64,000 bases of DNA from Aestuariibacter salexigens DSM 15300 (GCF_000429145.1 NZ_AUBH01000007.1:209767-273766), one strand, 5' to 3'. Shown: positions 1 to 9,389, counted from the stretch's first letter. Program-made: numbers and translations. The notes: generated by a model from the sequence alone, not told the origin.

Positions 1-8
1 GAAACCTT

Positions 9-2249
9 ATGCAGGATCGCAACAGTCTGGTCAGAGAACGGTTTCTGACTGCCATCAAGAGTCGCCAATTTCCCGCTGCCAGTCATCCGCTGTCTCCAGC
101 AGACGCGGGCGTCAGTCATACCCTGCTATGTGATATGTTTGAAAGCCAGGTCATGAGTCGCCATCTCGACCTGCGCTCTCGGCTGATGCAAAAGCAAGGG
201 CAAAGTTTTTACACCATCGGCAGCGCCGGACACGAAGGCAACGCAGCCATTGCCGCTGCGCTGCGCGTAACAGATATGGCGTTCCTGCACTATCGAAGTG
301 GCGCATTTATGCTGCAGAGAAGCAAGCAGCTGGATGGCCAGACGCCACTTTACGATATGTTATTAAGCTTTGCCGCAAGCAGCGAGGATCCTGTCAGCGG
401 TGGCAGACACAAGGTGCTGGGTAGCAAAGCGTTGAACGTGCCGCCACAGACCAGCACTATCGCATCACATCTGCCTAAAGCCATGGGCACGGCCTATTCA
501 ATCGCATTGGCACGTAGGCTTGAGGTTCAGGATAGATTACCAGACGATAGCATCGTATTGTGTAACTTCGGTGATGCGTCAGCAAACCACTCGACTGCAC
601 AGGGCGCAATCAATGCCGCAGCATGGACGAGCTATCAATCCATTCCGATGCCGGTATTAATGGTCTGTGAAGATAATGGACTAGGCATTTCCACCCCAAC
701 GCCTGACGGCTGGATTGCTGCTAATTTCAGAAATCGTCCCGGACTGAAATACTTTTATTGTGACGGACTGGATTTATTGGACACGTACCGCACCGCGGCT
801 GAGGCGGCTGACTACGTGCGTAAAACCAGAAAACCCGCATTTCTGCATATGCGGACGGTTAGATTGCTTGGCCATGCCGGGTCAGACGCAGAGTTCGTAT
901 ATCGGGATAATGCCCAAATTGAACGCTGCGAAGCGCAGGATCCGCTGCTACATAGCGCCAGAACGTTGCTTGAGCACAGTGTGTTAGATGAGACGCAAAT
1001 CACCAAACTGTATCTGGACATTGAACAACAAATCGAACGCGTCGCGGTGGTTGCAGGCAGTCGTCCGCGTCTGACCAGCGCCGAACAGGTCAAAGCCAGT
1101 TTGCTACCTGAATCTCAGCCCTCCAGCCGGCAGGCATCGCCAACAGCAGCACAGCGTGCCGAACTGTTTTCGCACGATAAACACAATCTGGATAAGCCTC
1201 AGCACATGGCGAAGCTAATTAACTGGGCATTAGCTGACATTCTGCAGCGCTACCCGCGGACCGTTATGTGCGGCGAAGACATTGGCCGCAAGGGTGGTGT
1301 TTACAATGTGACTAGTAAGCTAATTGAAAAGTTTGGCAGTCACCGGGTAATCAATACCCTTTTGGATGAACAGTCGATTCTTGGGCTGGCAATAGGTCTT
1401 GCTCACAATGGCATCCTGCCTATTCCTGAAATTCAGTTCCTGGCCTATGTGCATAATGCGGAAGATCAAATCCGCGGTGAGGCGGCCACCCTGTCATTTT
1501 TCTCCAATCGCCAGTTTAGCAATCCCATGGTGATACGTATCGCTGGTTTGGCTTATCAAAAGGGTTTTGGCGGGCATTTCCATAATGACAACTCCCTTGC
1601 TGTGTTTCGCGATATACCCGGCATAGTCATTGCCTGTCCATCCAACGGTGCGGATGCGGTAAAAATGCTACGTGGAGCGGTGAAACTGGCTGACGAACAG
1701 CAGCGTGTGGTGGTGTTTATCGAACCCATTGCCCTTTATATGACGCGAGATTTACATGAAACAGGCGATGGTATGTGGGCGTTTGATTATCCAAAAGATA
1801 CCGATGAAAACATATTGATGCCGGGAGAACTTGGGCAGTACGGAGATGGCAAGGATCTGTGTATTCTGACCTATGGAAATGGTTTCTACCTCAGCTGTAA
1901 AGCACAGCGTAGTTTGCAAGCTAAAGGCATTAATGCCAGCGTCATTGATATCAGATGGCTGGCGCCATTACCCGAAGCCGCTCTTCTAGATGCCATAAAG
2001 TCGCACACACATGTTTTGGTGGTTGATGAATGTCGTCATACTGGCTCATTGAGTGAGGCCCTGATGACTATGCTGAGCGAGTATCAGCAACAGCAGGGAG
2101 GGCAACTTGCAACGGCTCGCCTGACTGCTGAAGACAGCTTTGTACCACTGGGCAGTGCCAGTTATACGGTGCTACCTAGCGTCGAACAAATCATTACTGC
2201 TGCCCAGACACTGCTCGTAACGGATAGCGCGGAGGCAGCGAATGAGTGA
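9..2249 (+). CDS. Fused alpha/beta E1 subunit of a thiamine-diphosphate 2-oxoacid dehydrogenase
   Basis: Single 746-residue protein joining the E1-alpha and E1-beta chains of the pyruvate/branched-chain 2-oxoacid dehydrogenase family. The first half (about 40-390) has the alpha-type ThDP fold, with GSAGHEGN near 71, HYRSG near 94 and the metal/ThDP segment GDASAN near 188. The second half (about 398-740) starts at the beta-type CGEDIG motif and has the LDEQSILG and ACPSNGADA segments. Expected role: decarboxylation of a 2-oxoacid and acyl transfer to an E2 lipoyl domain. No E2 or E3 gene is in the window, so the substrate is open; the overall look is closest to branched-chain (2-oxoisovalerate) E1. 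The start is within 9 nt of the window edge, so a start further upstream cannot be excluded. The end overlaps the next gene by 8 nt, indicating an operon. Confidence 0.85.
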   Translation: MQDRNSLVRERFLTAIKSRQFPAASHPLSPADAGVSHTLLCDMFESQVMSRHLDLRSRLMQKQGQSFYTIGSAGHEGNAAIAAALRVTDMAFLHYRSGAFMLQRSKQLDGQTPLYDMLLSFAASSEDPVSGGRHKVLGSKALNVPPQTSTIASHLPKAMGTAYSIALARRLEVQDRLPDDSIVLCNFGDASANHSTAQGAINAAAWTSYQSIPMPVLMVCEDNGLGISTPTPDGWIAANFRNRPGLKYFYCDGLDLLDTYRTAAEAADYVRKTRKPAFLHMRTVRLLGHAGSDAEFVYRDNAQIERCEAQDPLLHSARTLLEHSVLDETQITKLYLDIEQQIERVAVVAGSRPRLTSAEQVKASLLPESQPSSRQASPTAAQRAELFSHDKHNLDKPQHMAKLINWALADILQRYPRTVMCGEDIGRKGGVYNVTSKLIEKFGSHRVINTLLDEQSILGLAIGLAHNGILPIPEIQFLAYVHNAEDQIRGEAATLSFFSNRQFSNPMVIRIAGLAYQKGFGGHFHNDNSLAVFRDIPGIVIACPSNGADAVKMLRGAVKLADEQQRVVVFIEPIALYMTRDLHETGDGMWAFDYPKDTDENILMPGELGQYGDGKDLCILTYGNGFYLSCKAQRSLQAKGINASVIDIRWLAPLPEAALLDAIKSHTHVLVVDECRHTGSLSEALMTMLSEYQQQQGGQLATARLTAEDSFVPLGSASYTVLPSVEQIITAAQTLLVTDSAEAANE

Positions 2250-3309
2250 AGTGCGTAAAACTGCCGTGGTGATATGTCCCGGACGTGGTACCTATAATCC
2301 GCCAGAGCTTGGCTATCTGCATCGCTACGGTGTTGCAGAGAATAGCATTGAACCTATTGAACATTATCGTAAACGTCTGGCTAAGCCAGGTGTCATAGAG
2401 CTGGATCAATCACAGCGTTACCAGCCTGCGATCCACACCAAAGGTGAACATGCGTCGGCATTGATTTATGCCTGCTCAGTAAATGATTTCGCCGCAATTG
2501 AAACCGAATCTATCGATATCGTTGCCATTACCGGGAATTCAATGGGATGGTATACCACGCTGTCGCTGGCCGGTGCGTTATCGGCACAGCACGGTATTGA
2601 ACTGGTCGACACCATGGGCAGCATGATGCAGTCAGGTATTATCGGTGGGCAATTGATTTATCCGGTGGTCGATGAGAACTGGCGATATTGTGAGGCCCGT
2701 GCCAGTCATCTCAACAATGCCATGCAGCAAGTCAATCAACAATTTCCCGACAGCGTGTTCCTCTCCATCCGCCTGGGTGGATACCGGGTTATTGGTGGTT
2801 CGGACGACGGCTTAAAATTATTGCTAGATAAGCTTGAGCCTGTTGAAGAAAGGTACCCTCTTTCACTGCCTAATCACGCTGCGTTTCATACACCATTGCT
2901 GGAAAGGGTCAGCGCTGAGGCCAAGCAAAAGCTATCTGCGCAGTTATTCAACCCTCCAACAATACCGATGATCGATGGGCGAGGGCATATCTGGCGACCC
3001 TATGCCACAGATCCCGAGGCTCTATGGGACTACACGTTGGGAGAGCAAGTGACACATACCTATGATTACAGCAGAGCTGTGGAGGTTGCGTTAAAAGAAT
3101 TCGCCCCTGATATGCTGATTACACTTGGACCAGGCAGTACGCTGGGTGGCGCAACGGCACAATGTCTTATTGCGCATCAATGGCACGAACTGAACAGTAA
3201 ACAGGCATTTCTTGCAAGGCAGGAAAGTGAGCCACTGCTGTTGTCCATGGGCATAGAGGCGCAACGCAATAGAGTGAGTAAAGAGACTAAGCATGGAGAG
3301 GTTGAGTGA
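2242..3309 (+). CDS. FabD-like acyltransferase domain protein
   Basis: A 355-residue protein with the malonyl-CoA:ACP transacylase fold. The nucleophile elbow GNSMG is at 98-102 (Ser100), and a candidate catalytic His lies in NHAAFHTP (His216). The N-terminal loop that is FPGQGSQ in classical FabD reads CPGRGTY (12-18), so the usual Gln is replaced by Arg. It is also longer than FabD (about 310 residues). This suggests an acyl transferase with a different acyl or carrier substrate rather than the fatty-acid synthesis enzyme. The ATG follows a strong GGAGG and overlaps the E1 stop by 8 nt. The E1 gene could supply an acyl-CoA for it, but that is inference. Confidence 0.75.
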   Translation: MSEVRKTAVVICPGRGTYNPPELGYLHRYGVAENSIEPIEHYRKRLAKPGVIELDQSQRYQPAIHTKGEHASALIYACSVNDFAAIETESIDIVAITGNSMGWYTTLSLAGALSAQHGIELVDTMGSMMQSGIIGGQLIYPVVDENWRYCEARASHLNNAMQQVNQQFPDSVFLSIRLGGYRVIGGSDDGLKLLLDKLEPVEERYPLSLPNHAAFHTPLLERVSAEAKQKLSAQLFNPPTIPMIDGRGHIWRPYATDPEALWDYTLGEQVTHTYDYSRAVEVALKEFAPDMLITLGPGSTLGGATAQCLIAHQWHELNSKQAFLARQESEPLLLSMGIEAQRNRVSKETKHGEVE

Positions 3310-3818
3310 GTGTCAGAATTCGGTCAGAACAGGCGGATGATATTGTACATATTCACGATGTCATCGTTGCTGCATTCCTCAAAGCTCCACACGCAGACCA
3401 TACCGAGCAGTTTATTGTCAGAGAACTTAGAAGGTTAGGCGCATTAACGATATCTCTTGTTGCAGAGGAGGATGGATTACTTGTCGGCCATGTAGCGCTT
3501 TCTCCCGTACGGATATCAGATGGTGCAAACAACTGGTATGGCTTGGGTCCAATTTCTGTTCTTCCAGAGCGACAAGGCAACGGCATCGGTTCACAGTTGA
3601 TGAACTCAGCTATCCAACAGCTTAAACAGATAGAGGCTAAAGGTTGCGTCTTGCTGGGTGACCCCAAGTTTTATAATCGGTTTGGCTTTGCACCGAGGAA
3701 AGGGTTAGTTCTTTCGGGGGTACCAGAGGAGTACTTTCTAGCGTTGTTATTGGAAGGGGATCTTCCACAAGGGGAGGTTTTTTATCACAAGGCATTTCTC
3801 GCCACAGACTACCAATAA
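3306..3818 (+). CDS. GNAT-family N-acetyltransferase
   Basis: A 170-residue GNAT domain protein, YhbS-like. The acetyl-CoA pyrophosphate loop is RQGNGIG at 89-95, and the C-terminal FYNRFGF segment is typical of this subfamily. The start is GTG, overlapping the preceding stop (GTGA), so it is translationally coupled as the third gene of the operon. The acceptor substrate cannot be told from sequence. Position suggests co-expression with the E1 and acyltransferase genes, though GNAT genes are often carried along without a functional link. Confidence 0.85.
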   Translation: MSVRIRSEQADDIVHIHDVIVAAFLKAPHADHTEQFIVRELRRLGALTISLVAEEDGLLVGHVALSPVRISDGANNWYGLGPISVLPERQGNGIGSQLMNSAIQQLKQIEAKGCVLLGDPKFYNRFGFAPRKGLVLSGVPEEYFLALLLEGDLPQGEVFYHKAFLATDYQ

Positions 3819-4041
3819 AGAGCTGAATGGTAATGCGTTGGCATTACCCTCTGTTGTGCGCTTTATGAAATGTGAATTGATGAAGTGAGTGTTTGTATAA
3901 AACGGCTAGCATATTTGCTGGTTTTAATATGGTCATTCCTTTCACACTGCCTTTAATGGCAATTTTCCGGTACTATTGCGGGCTATTAAAAGTTTCAACA
4001 TTGAAAGTGCCGCAGAGCACTGCGAAAGAGGACGTATTTTG

Positions 4042-5631
4042 TTGGCAGAGGATACTCAAAACACACAGAGTAACAACGCGCAAAGTGGTTTGTTCAATCG
4101 CTTTCTTGCGACCGTAGAATGGTTAGGAAATCTCCTTCCCCATCCCATTACCTTATTCGCCAGTCTGGCGTTTTTCATTGTCATATTGAGTGGCATTTTA
4201 GGCTACTTTGACGTCAGCGTTGCCGACCCTCGTCCGCTGGGCTCTTCGGGACGTGAAGCAGATGGTAGCATTGAAGTTATTTCGCTGATGAGCGCTGAGG
4301 GCTTACAGCGCATCGTTACTGGTCTGGTGACCAACTTCACCGGCTTTGCACCGTTGGGAACGGTATTGGTTGCCCTGCTTGGGGTGTCAGTTGCAGAGCA
4401 TTCAGGCCTGCTTTCAACCGCCATGCGGGCACTGGTAATGAACGCATCAAAGCGCGCAGTAACGGTGACTATCGTGTTCGCCGGTATTGTTTCCAACACG
4501 GCGTCAGAACTTGGTTACGTGGTACTGATTCCGCTCGCTGCGATGATTTTCCACTCTCTGGGACGCCATCCACTTGCAGGACTGGCTGCCGCATTTGCCG
4601 GTGTGTCTGGTGGATACAGCGCTAATCTGTTACTTGGAACTGTTGATCCGTTACTGTCCGGTATCACTGAAGCCGCTGCCCACATGATCGACCCAGATTA
4701 TGTTGTCGGGCCCGAAGTGAACTGGTACTTCATGTTTATCAGTACGTTTGTGGTGTCCTTCATGGGTGCCCTTGTCACTGAAAAGATTGTCGAGCCAAGA
4801 TTGGGTAAATATGACCCGAGCGAGGCATCTATCGACCTGGGTGAGCAGAAAATGGAAGCCCCTACCAGCCAGGAGAAAAAAGCGCTGGCGTGGGCAGGTG
4901 TGGCATTCCTGCTGGTGTGTCTGGTACTGGCTGCTACGGTTGTGCCAGAAAACGGCATCTTGCGTCACCCTGAAACCGGAGAAGTTGCCGGCTCGCCGTT
5001 TTTGAAAGGCATTGTGGCGTTTATCTTCATCTCATTCGCGATACCAGGCTTTGTTTACGGTCGCATCGCAGGCACCATGAAAAACGACCGGGACATTATC
5101 GACGCGATGTCCAAAAGCATGGGTTCAATGGGACTTTACATCACGCTAGTGTTCTTCGCTGCGCAGTTCGTTGCCTTCTTCAAATGGACCAATCTGGGGA
5201 CGGTACTGGCTGTAAAAGGCGCAGCCCTATTGCAGGCGCTGGGTCTGGATGGTCCTGAAGTGTTTATTCTGTTTATTCTGATGTGTGGTCTGGTTAACCT
5301 TTCACTGGGCAGCGCGTCAGCGCAGTGGGCAGTGACGGCGCCTATCTTTGTACCCATGCTGATGTTGATTGGTTTCGCGCCAGAAGTGATACAGGCGGCC
5401 TATCGTATTGGCGATTCAGTCACTAACGTCATCTCGCCAATGATGAGCTATTTTGGACTGATCCTGGCGATTGCAACGCGTTATAAGAAAGATTTGGGTA
5501 TGGGCACACTGATTGCGACCATGTTGCCGTATAGTATGGTGTTCATCGTTGGCTGGACCGCATTGTTCTACATCTGGGTATTCCTGCTGGGTATGCCTGT
5601 GGGTCCAGGTGCGGCAACCTACTTAGGATAG
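4042..5631 (+). CDS. AbgT-family transporter
   Basis: Integral membrane protein of about 529 residues with many hydrophobic segments and the conserved AbgT stretches SNTASELGYVVLIPLAAM, GGYSANLLLGTVDPLL and GDSVTNVISPMMSY. The family includes E. coli AbgT (p-aminobenzoyl-glutamate import, about 508 aa) and the MtrF-type sulfonamide/antimetabolite exporters, so import or export cannot be decided. The open frame extends up to a TTG at 3976. The TTG at 4042 is preferred because AGAGGA lies 9 nt upstream and the remaining length fits the family; the adjacent TTG at 4039 is equally possible. Transcribed alone, with a terminator hairpin downstream at 5642. Confidence 0.88.
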   Translation: MAEDTQNTQSNNAQSGLFNRFLATVEWLGNLLPHPITLFASLAFFIVILSGILGYFDVSVADPRPLGSSGREADGSIEVISLMSAEGLQRIVTGLVTNFTGFAPLGTVLVALLGVSVAEHSGLLSTAMRALVMNASKRAVTVTIVFAGIVSNTASELGYVVLIPLAAMIFHSLGRHPLAGLAAAFAGVSGGYSANLLLGTVDPLLSGITEAAAHMIDPDYVVGPEVNWYFMFISTFVVSFMGALVTEKIVEPRLGKYDPSEASIDLGEQKMEAPTSQEKKALAWAGVAFLLVCLVLAATVVPENGILRHPETGEVAGSPFLKGIVAFIFISFAIPGFVYGRIAGTMKNDRDIIDAMSKSMGSMGLYITLVFFAAQFVAFFKWTNLGTVLAVKGAALLQALGLDGPEVFILFILMCGLVNLSLGSASAQWAVTAPIFVPMLMLIGFAPEVIQAAYRIGDSVTNVISPMMSYFGLILAIATRYKKDLGMGTLIATMLPYSMVFIVGWTALFYIWVFLLGMPVGPGAATYLG

Positions 5632-5641
5632 AAACAAACAG

Positions 5642-5667
5642 AGTTGGGCGGTTTATCGCCCAACTTT
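5642..5667 (+). terminator. Rho-independent terminator after the AbgT-family gene
   Basis: Perfect 9-bp inverted repeat AGTTGGGCG / CGCCCAACT with a 6-nt loop, followed by a short T run, 10 nt past the transporter stop codon. Confidence 0.65.
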
Positions 5668-5735
5668 GCCTAACAACAGGTCCAAACAGGACGAGTTTTC
5701 GTATAGCCAGCCACACATAAAATACGAGAAACGCG

Positions 5736-6815
5736 ATGAAATACATTGGCAGTAAAGGCTTCTCTCACGGTCAGCGAGATAAAATCGGTGTACTTATTAC
5801 CAATTTAGGTACGCCTGAAGCGCCGACTAAGCAGGCGCTTCGTCCCTATCTGAAAGAATTTCTGTCGGACCCAAGGGTGGTCGAAGTGCCGCGCCTGATA
5901 TGGTGGTGCATTCTGAATCTGATTATTCTTAATGTGCGCCCGGCCAGATCTGCTGAAGCCTATGCTACTGTATGGACTGATGAAGGCTCGCCGCTGTTGA
6001 CCCACACAAAAAATCAGGCGCAGGGGATCAGGGAACGCTGTAAAACTCTGTATGGTGACGATGTGGTAGTCGATTTTGCCATGCGCTATGGCAAGCCAGC
6101 TATCGCTGACACCATTGAAAGCATGTTACAGCAGGGGGTAAGAAAACTGCTGGTACTGCCGATGTACCCGCAATACTGCGCTTCGACCACCGGCTCCACC
6201 TTTGACGCAATATCAGCGCTTTTTACCAAGCGTCGCTGGTTGCCGGACTTTCGCTTTATCAGCCATTATCATGATAATCCTGAATTTATTACCGTAATGG
6301 CGAATAAGATTCAGGCTCATTGGGATAAACATGGCCGAGCGGATAAACTGCTGTTTTCCTATCACGGTATCCCCAAACGCTATCTATTAAACGGTGACCC
6401 CTACCACTGCGAATGCCATAAAACGTCGCGCCTCATCGCAGCAAAGCTGGGCCTGTCAGAAGCAGAGTATATGACGTCTTTCCAGTCGCGCTTTGGCCGC
6501 GAAGAATGGCTCAAACCCTATACCGATGAAACACTTAAAAGCTTGCCTTCGCAGGGCATTAAGTCAGTGCAGGTGGTATGCCCTGGCTTTTCTGCTGATT
6601 GTCTTGAGACCATAGAAGAAATAGGCGAAGAGAATCGCGAGTACTTTATGGAAGCTGGTGGCGAGCGCTATGAGTACATTGAAGCATTAAACAGTGATGC
6701 AGAACATCTGGATATGCTAACTAATCTGGTCAGGGACAATCTGCACGGCTGGGCATTGCAACATGGTGAAGAACATCGCCACCAGTTAGCTAAACGTCTG
6801 GGCGCAGAACAGTGA
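5736..6815 (+). CDS. hemH: Ferrochelatase (protoheme ferro-lyase)
   Basis: Inserts Fe2+ into protoporphyrin IX in the last step of heme biosynthesis, at the cytoplasmic membrane face. The 359-residue sequence carries the family landmarks: GVLITNLGTP near 18, LPMYPQYCASTTGS near 141, the catalytic histidine in SYHGIP (His210) and the acidic pocket in CPGFSADCLETIEEI (Glu291). Length is somewhat longer than E. coli HemH (320 aa), with a short N-terminal extension. The last 4 nt overlap the next gene, so the pair is probably co-transcribed. Confidence 0.96.
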   Translation: MKYIGSKGFSHGQRDKIGVLITNLGTPEAPTKQALRPYLKEFLSDPRVVEVPRLIWWCILNLIILNVRPARSAEAYATVWTDEGSPLLTHTKNQAQGIRERCKTLYGDDVVVDFAMRYGKPAIADTIESMLQQGVRKLLVLPMYPQYCASTTGSTFDAISALFTKRRWLPDFRFISHYHDNPEFITVMANKIQAHWDKHGRADKLLFSYHGIPKRYLLNGDPYHCECHKTSRLIAAKLGLSEAEYMTSFQSRFGREEWLKPYTDETLKSLPSQGIKSVQVVCPGFSADCLETIEEIGEENREYFMEAGGERYEYIEALNSDAEHLDMLTNLVRDNLHGWALQHGEEHRHQLAKRLGAEQ

Positions 6816-7222
6816 AAGAGGAGCTTTTTCGCGCGCCCGACGAACTGTTAAAGGCGCAATACCTGGCCAACATCACAGATACTGCCGTTCGTATTCCTTT
6901 ACTGGGCGTAAAGGTCGGTCTGGACTTTCTCATTGGTCTTATCCCTGGAGTGGGTGATGCGATCATGCTTTTTGTAGCGTTTCGCATCGTGCAACTCGGT
7001 AAACGCATTGGTGTGCCTAAACCCCTGTTGAAGAAAATGGTGCGCAACTGCCTTGTCGACTTTGGTCTGGGATTTATTCCCGTTGTCGGCGACCTGGTGG
7101 ATATTTTCTACAAGGCGAATCGGACCAACGTGAGAATAATGGAACGCTGGTGGGTTGAGCAAAACAAAGCTCGCCTTGATGCGCAGACGCAACAACAACT
7201 TGCCAGCTGGGAAGTGGATTAA
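6812..7222 (+). CDS. DUF4112 small membrane protein
   Basis: A 136-residue protein of the DUF4112 type. Two similar hydrophobic hairpins, each containing an IPGVGD or IPVVGD motif (around 48 and 90), are separated by a basic linker. No biochemical function is known to me. The GTG start overlaps the hemH stop by 4 nt, so it is translationally coupled to heme synthesis. The stop overlaps the convergent stop of the DUF2237 gene (7219-7222), leaving no room for an intergenic terminator. Confidence 0.8.
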   Translation: MKEELFRAPDELLKAQYLANITDTAVRIPLLGVKVGLDFLIGLIPGVGDAIMLFVAFRIVQLGKRIGVPKPLLKKMVRNCLVDFGLGFIPVVGDLVDIFYKANRTNVRIMERWWVEQNKARLDAQTQQQLASWEVD

Positions 7223-7575
7223 ACGGCGTATTGACGCAACATTTCAATGTCTACCACGTTAAGACACGCTTTATTGCAGGCTTCCAGTATAACAGGTGGT
7301 GCCACACCGGCACGCTCTGCCTCAAGCCAGCGAGCCGCGCACAGGCACCATTTATCACCTGCCTTCAGGCCCGGAAAAGAATACTCCGGTCGCGCACTGA
7401 TAAGGTCGTTGCCGCGGGATAGAGAGAAGTGTAAAAATGCATCGGTCATCACAGCACAGACACTATGGCTGCCGTAGTCACTGGCTGGTACATGGCAAAA
7501 CCCTTCGCGGGTATAGCCACCATTGTGACAACACAGTTTTAGGGGCTTCCCCAATACATTTTGTTCATTGGCCAT
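7219..7575 (-). CDS. DUF2237 family protein
   Basis: A 118-residue protein. The reading frame is open to 7689, but the ATG at 7575 is chosen: GGAGG lies 12 nt upstream, and the family begins with a short leader followed by NVLGKPLKLCC. The conserved block with GFTREG-like (here GYTREGFC), SVCAVMTDAFL, SRGNDL and GDKWCLCAARWLEA is characteristic of DUF2237. The function is unknown; the several conserved cysteines suggest metal binding, which is inference. It is transcribed away from ubiG, whose start lies 70 nt from its own. Confidence 0.85.
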   Translation of the reverse strand: MANEQNVLGKPLKLCCHNGGYTREGFCHVPASDYGSHSVCAVMTDAFLHFSLSRGNDLISARPEYSFPGLKAGDKWCLCAARWLEAERAGVAPPVILEACNKACLNVVDIEMLRQYAV

Positions 7576-7645
7576 ACGTGGTCTAAACCTCCGTGATTTT
7601 CGTAACTTTGTTACTTGTCGTCTGTTAACCAGGTTCAAATGAATT

Positions 7646-8413
7646 ATGTTGGATAAAAGTGAGTTAAGCGACCCGATTTCGCAACACAATTCAGTTTCTG
7701 CTGAGGAAGTGAAGCGCTTTGATTCGTTGGCGGAGAGCTGGTGGGACCCAAACGGGAAGTATAAAACTGCGCTGCTGTTTAACCAGGCACGTCTCAGTTA
7801 TATGGTGCCGCAGATATGTCGACACTTCGACCGTGATGTTCAATCAGACAAGCCTCTTGATGGACTCAGCGTTGTCGATATCGGCAGTGGTGGTGGCCTT
7901 ATCAGTGAGCCATTGGCTGCAAAAGGGGCAAACGTGCTTGGCGTAGATCCAAGTGCGATGAGCGTTGAAGTGGCGCGTCGTCATGCGCTGAAATCAGCCG
8001 TGAATGTCGAGTATAGACATTGTCTGGCGGAGTCTTTGGTTAACGAAGGACAACAGTTTGATATCGTGATCAATGCTGAGGTGGTTGAGCACGTCCCCGA
8101 TCAGCAAGCTCTGATAGGACAATGCTGCCAGCTGGTTAAACCCGGAGGCATGCTTATTCTGGCGACTTTAAACCGCACGTTCCTGTCCTATTTGGTTGCC
8201 ATTATTGGTGCGGAATATGTACTGAGGTATCTCCCTGTGGGCACTCACAGCTGGAAAAAGTTCGTGAAACCCTCAGAGCTACAGGCCTGGTCTGCAAAGC
8301 ATGGTCTGGTATTACAGACTCAAACAGGCATGAAGTTTAATCCTTTGTCACAGAAGTGGAGTTTTACCAAGCGGATGCCAGTAAATTACGTGCAGTGCTA
8401 TCGTAAATCTTAG
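7646..8413 (+). CDS. ubiG: Ubiquinone biosynthesis O-methyltransferase
   Basis: Catalyses both O-methylation steps of ubiquinone synthesis using S-adenosylmethionine. The 255-residue sequence starts with the UbiG signature (EVKRFDSLAESWWDPNG). It has the SAM-binding motif I VDIGSGGG near 75-82 and motif II INAEVVEHV near 132, and a C-terminal region with THSWKKFVKPSEL and the NYVQCYRKS tail. E. coli UbiG is 240 aa. It stands alone between a divergent DUF2237 gene and htpX. Confidence 0.93.
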   Translation: MLDKSELSDPISQHNSVSAEEVKRFDSLAESWWDPNGKYKTALLFNQARLSYMVPQICRHFDRDVQSDKPLDGLSVVDIGSGGGLISEPLAAKGANVLGVDPSAMSVEVARRHALKSAVNVEYRHCLAESLVNEGQQFDIVINAEVVEHVPDQQALIGQCCQLVKPGGMLILATLNRTFLSYLVAIIGAEYVLRYLPVGTHSWKKFVKPSELQAWSAKHGLVLQTQTGMKFNPLSQKWSFTKRMPVNYVQCYRKS

Positions 8414-8516
8414 CTATAAAAAGCAGCCCGTCCGGTTACTAAAAATTCACTATCCACATATTGATTATCTGTACCGCAATACACATATTCACGGTAAATA
8501 TTGTGGAGTGAGATTG

Positions 8517-9389
8517 ATGCTTCGAATTGCCCTGTTTCTCGGTACTAATATGGCCATTTTAGTATTGCTTAGCCTCACGTTTAGTCTTTTGGGGATAGAA
8601 GGTCTGTTATATCAGAACGGTGTTGATCTGAACTTACAGGCACTGTTGGTCTATTCGGCGGTGATCGGGTTTAGTGGCGCCTTTATTTCCTTATTGCTCT
8701 CCAAATTCCTGGCCAAAAAGTCGATGGGTGTGTATGTCATTACACAGCCCCGCAATGCCACCGAAAGCTGGTTGCTGAACACTGTGAAACGACAGGCCAG
8801 TCAGGCCGGTATTGGCATGCCTGAAGTGGGTATATTCGATAACCCTTCTCCGAATGCTTTTGCTACCGGCTGGAGTCGAAACAATTCACTTGTTGCGGTG
8901 AGTACCGGGTTGTTGCAGGGTATGCGTCAGGAGGAAGTTGAAGCTGTTCTGGCGCACGAAGTTAGTCATGTAGCTAATGGCGATATGGTCACTATGACGC
9001 TATTGCAGGGCGTCATGAATACCTTCGTGGTATTTTTATCCAGAGTAATTGGGCACATCGTCGATCGTGTCGTCTTTAAAGTCGAGCGGGGACATGGACC
9101 AGCATTCTGGATAGTGTCTTTTGTTGCCGAAATCATTCTTGGCTTCCTGGCTATGATGATTGTCATGTGGTTTTCTCGCTACCGCGAGTTTCGTGCAGAT
9201 GCGGGAGGAGCTGCGCTGGCGGGCAAACAAAATATGGCAGCGGCTTTAAAACGATTGAAAAGCTATCAGGGCGGTGCACCGCTACCGGATGAAATGGCCG
9301 CGTTTGCCATTAGCGCTGGTAAAGTACAGGCTCTGTTTGCCAGCCACCCACCACTGGATGACCGAATCAGAGCGTTACAGCAGGTTTAG
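8517..9389 (+). CDS. htpX: Membrane zinc metalloprotease HtpX
   Basis: Inner-membrane M48 protease for quality control of misfolded membrane proteins, typically envelope- or heat-stress induced. The 290-residue protein has two N-terminal transmembrane segments, the zinc motif HEVSH at 147-151, two further hydrophobic segments and the third-ligand region REFRADAGGA. The ATG at 8517 is preferred over an in-frame GTG at 8508: it gives the family N-terminus (MLRIALFLGTN, like MMRIALFLLTN in E. coli) and is preceded by GGAGTGAG. A strong hairpin follows the stop immediately. Confidence 0.95.
   Translation: MLRIALFLGTNMAILVLLSLTFSLLGIEGLLYQNGVDLNLQALLVYSAVIGFSGAFISLLLSKFLAKKSMGVYVITQPRNATESWLLNTVKRQASQAGIGMPEVGIFDNPSPNAFATGWSRNNSLVAVSTGLLQGMRQEEVEAVLAHEVSHVANGDMVTMTLLQGVMNTFVVFLSRVIGHIVDRVVFKVERGHGPAFWIVSFVAEIILGFLAMMIVMWFSRYREFRADAGGAALAGKQNMAAALKRLKSYQGGAPLPDEMAAFAISAGKVQALFASHPPLDDRIRALQQV

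Noticed and set aside
3893..4117. 74-codon ORF before the AbgT-family gene
   Set aside because: It overlaps the transporter start in another frame, with no ribosome-binding site or recognisable family.
7231..7477. Two plus-strand ORFs of 63 and 76 codons
   Set aside because: They are antisense to the DUF2237 gene, whose protein has clear conserved motifs; these are shadows.
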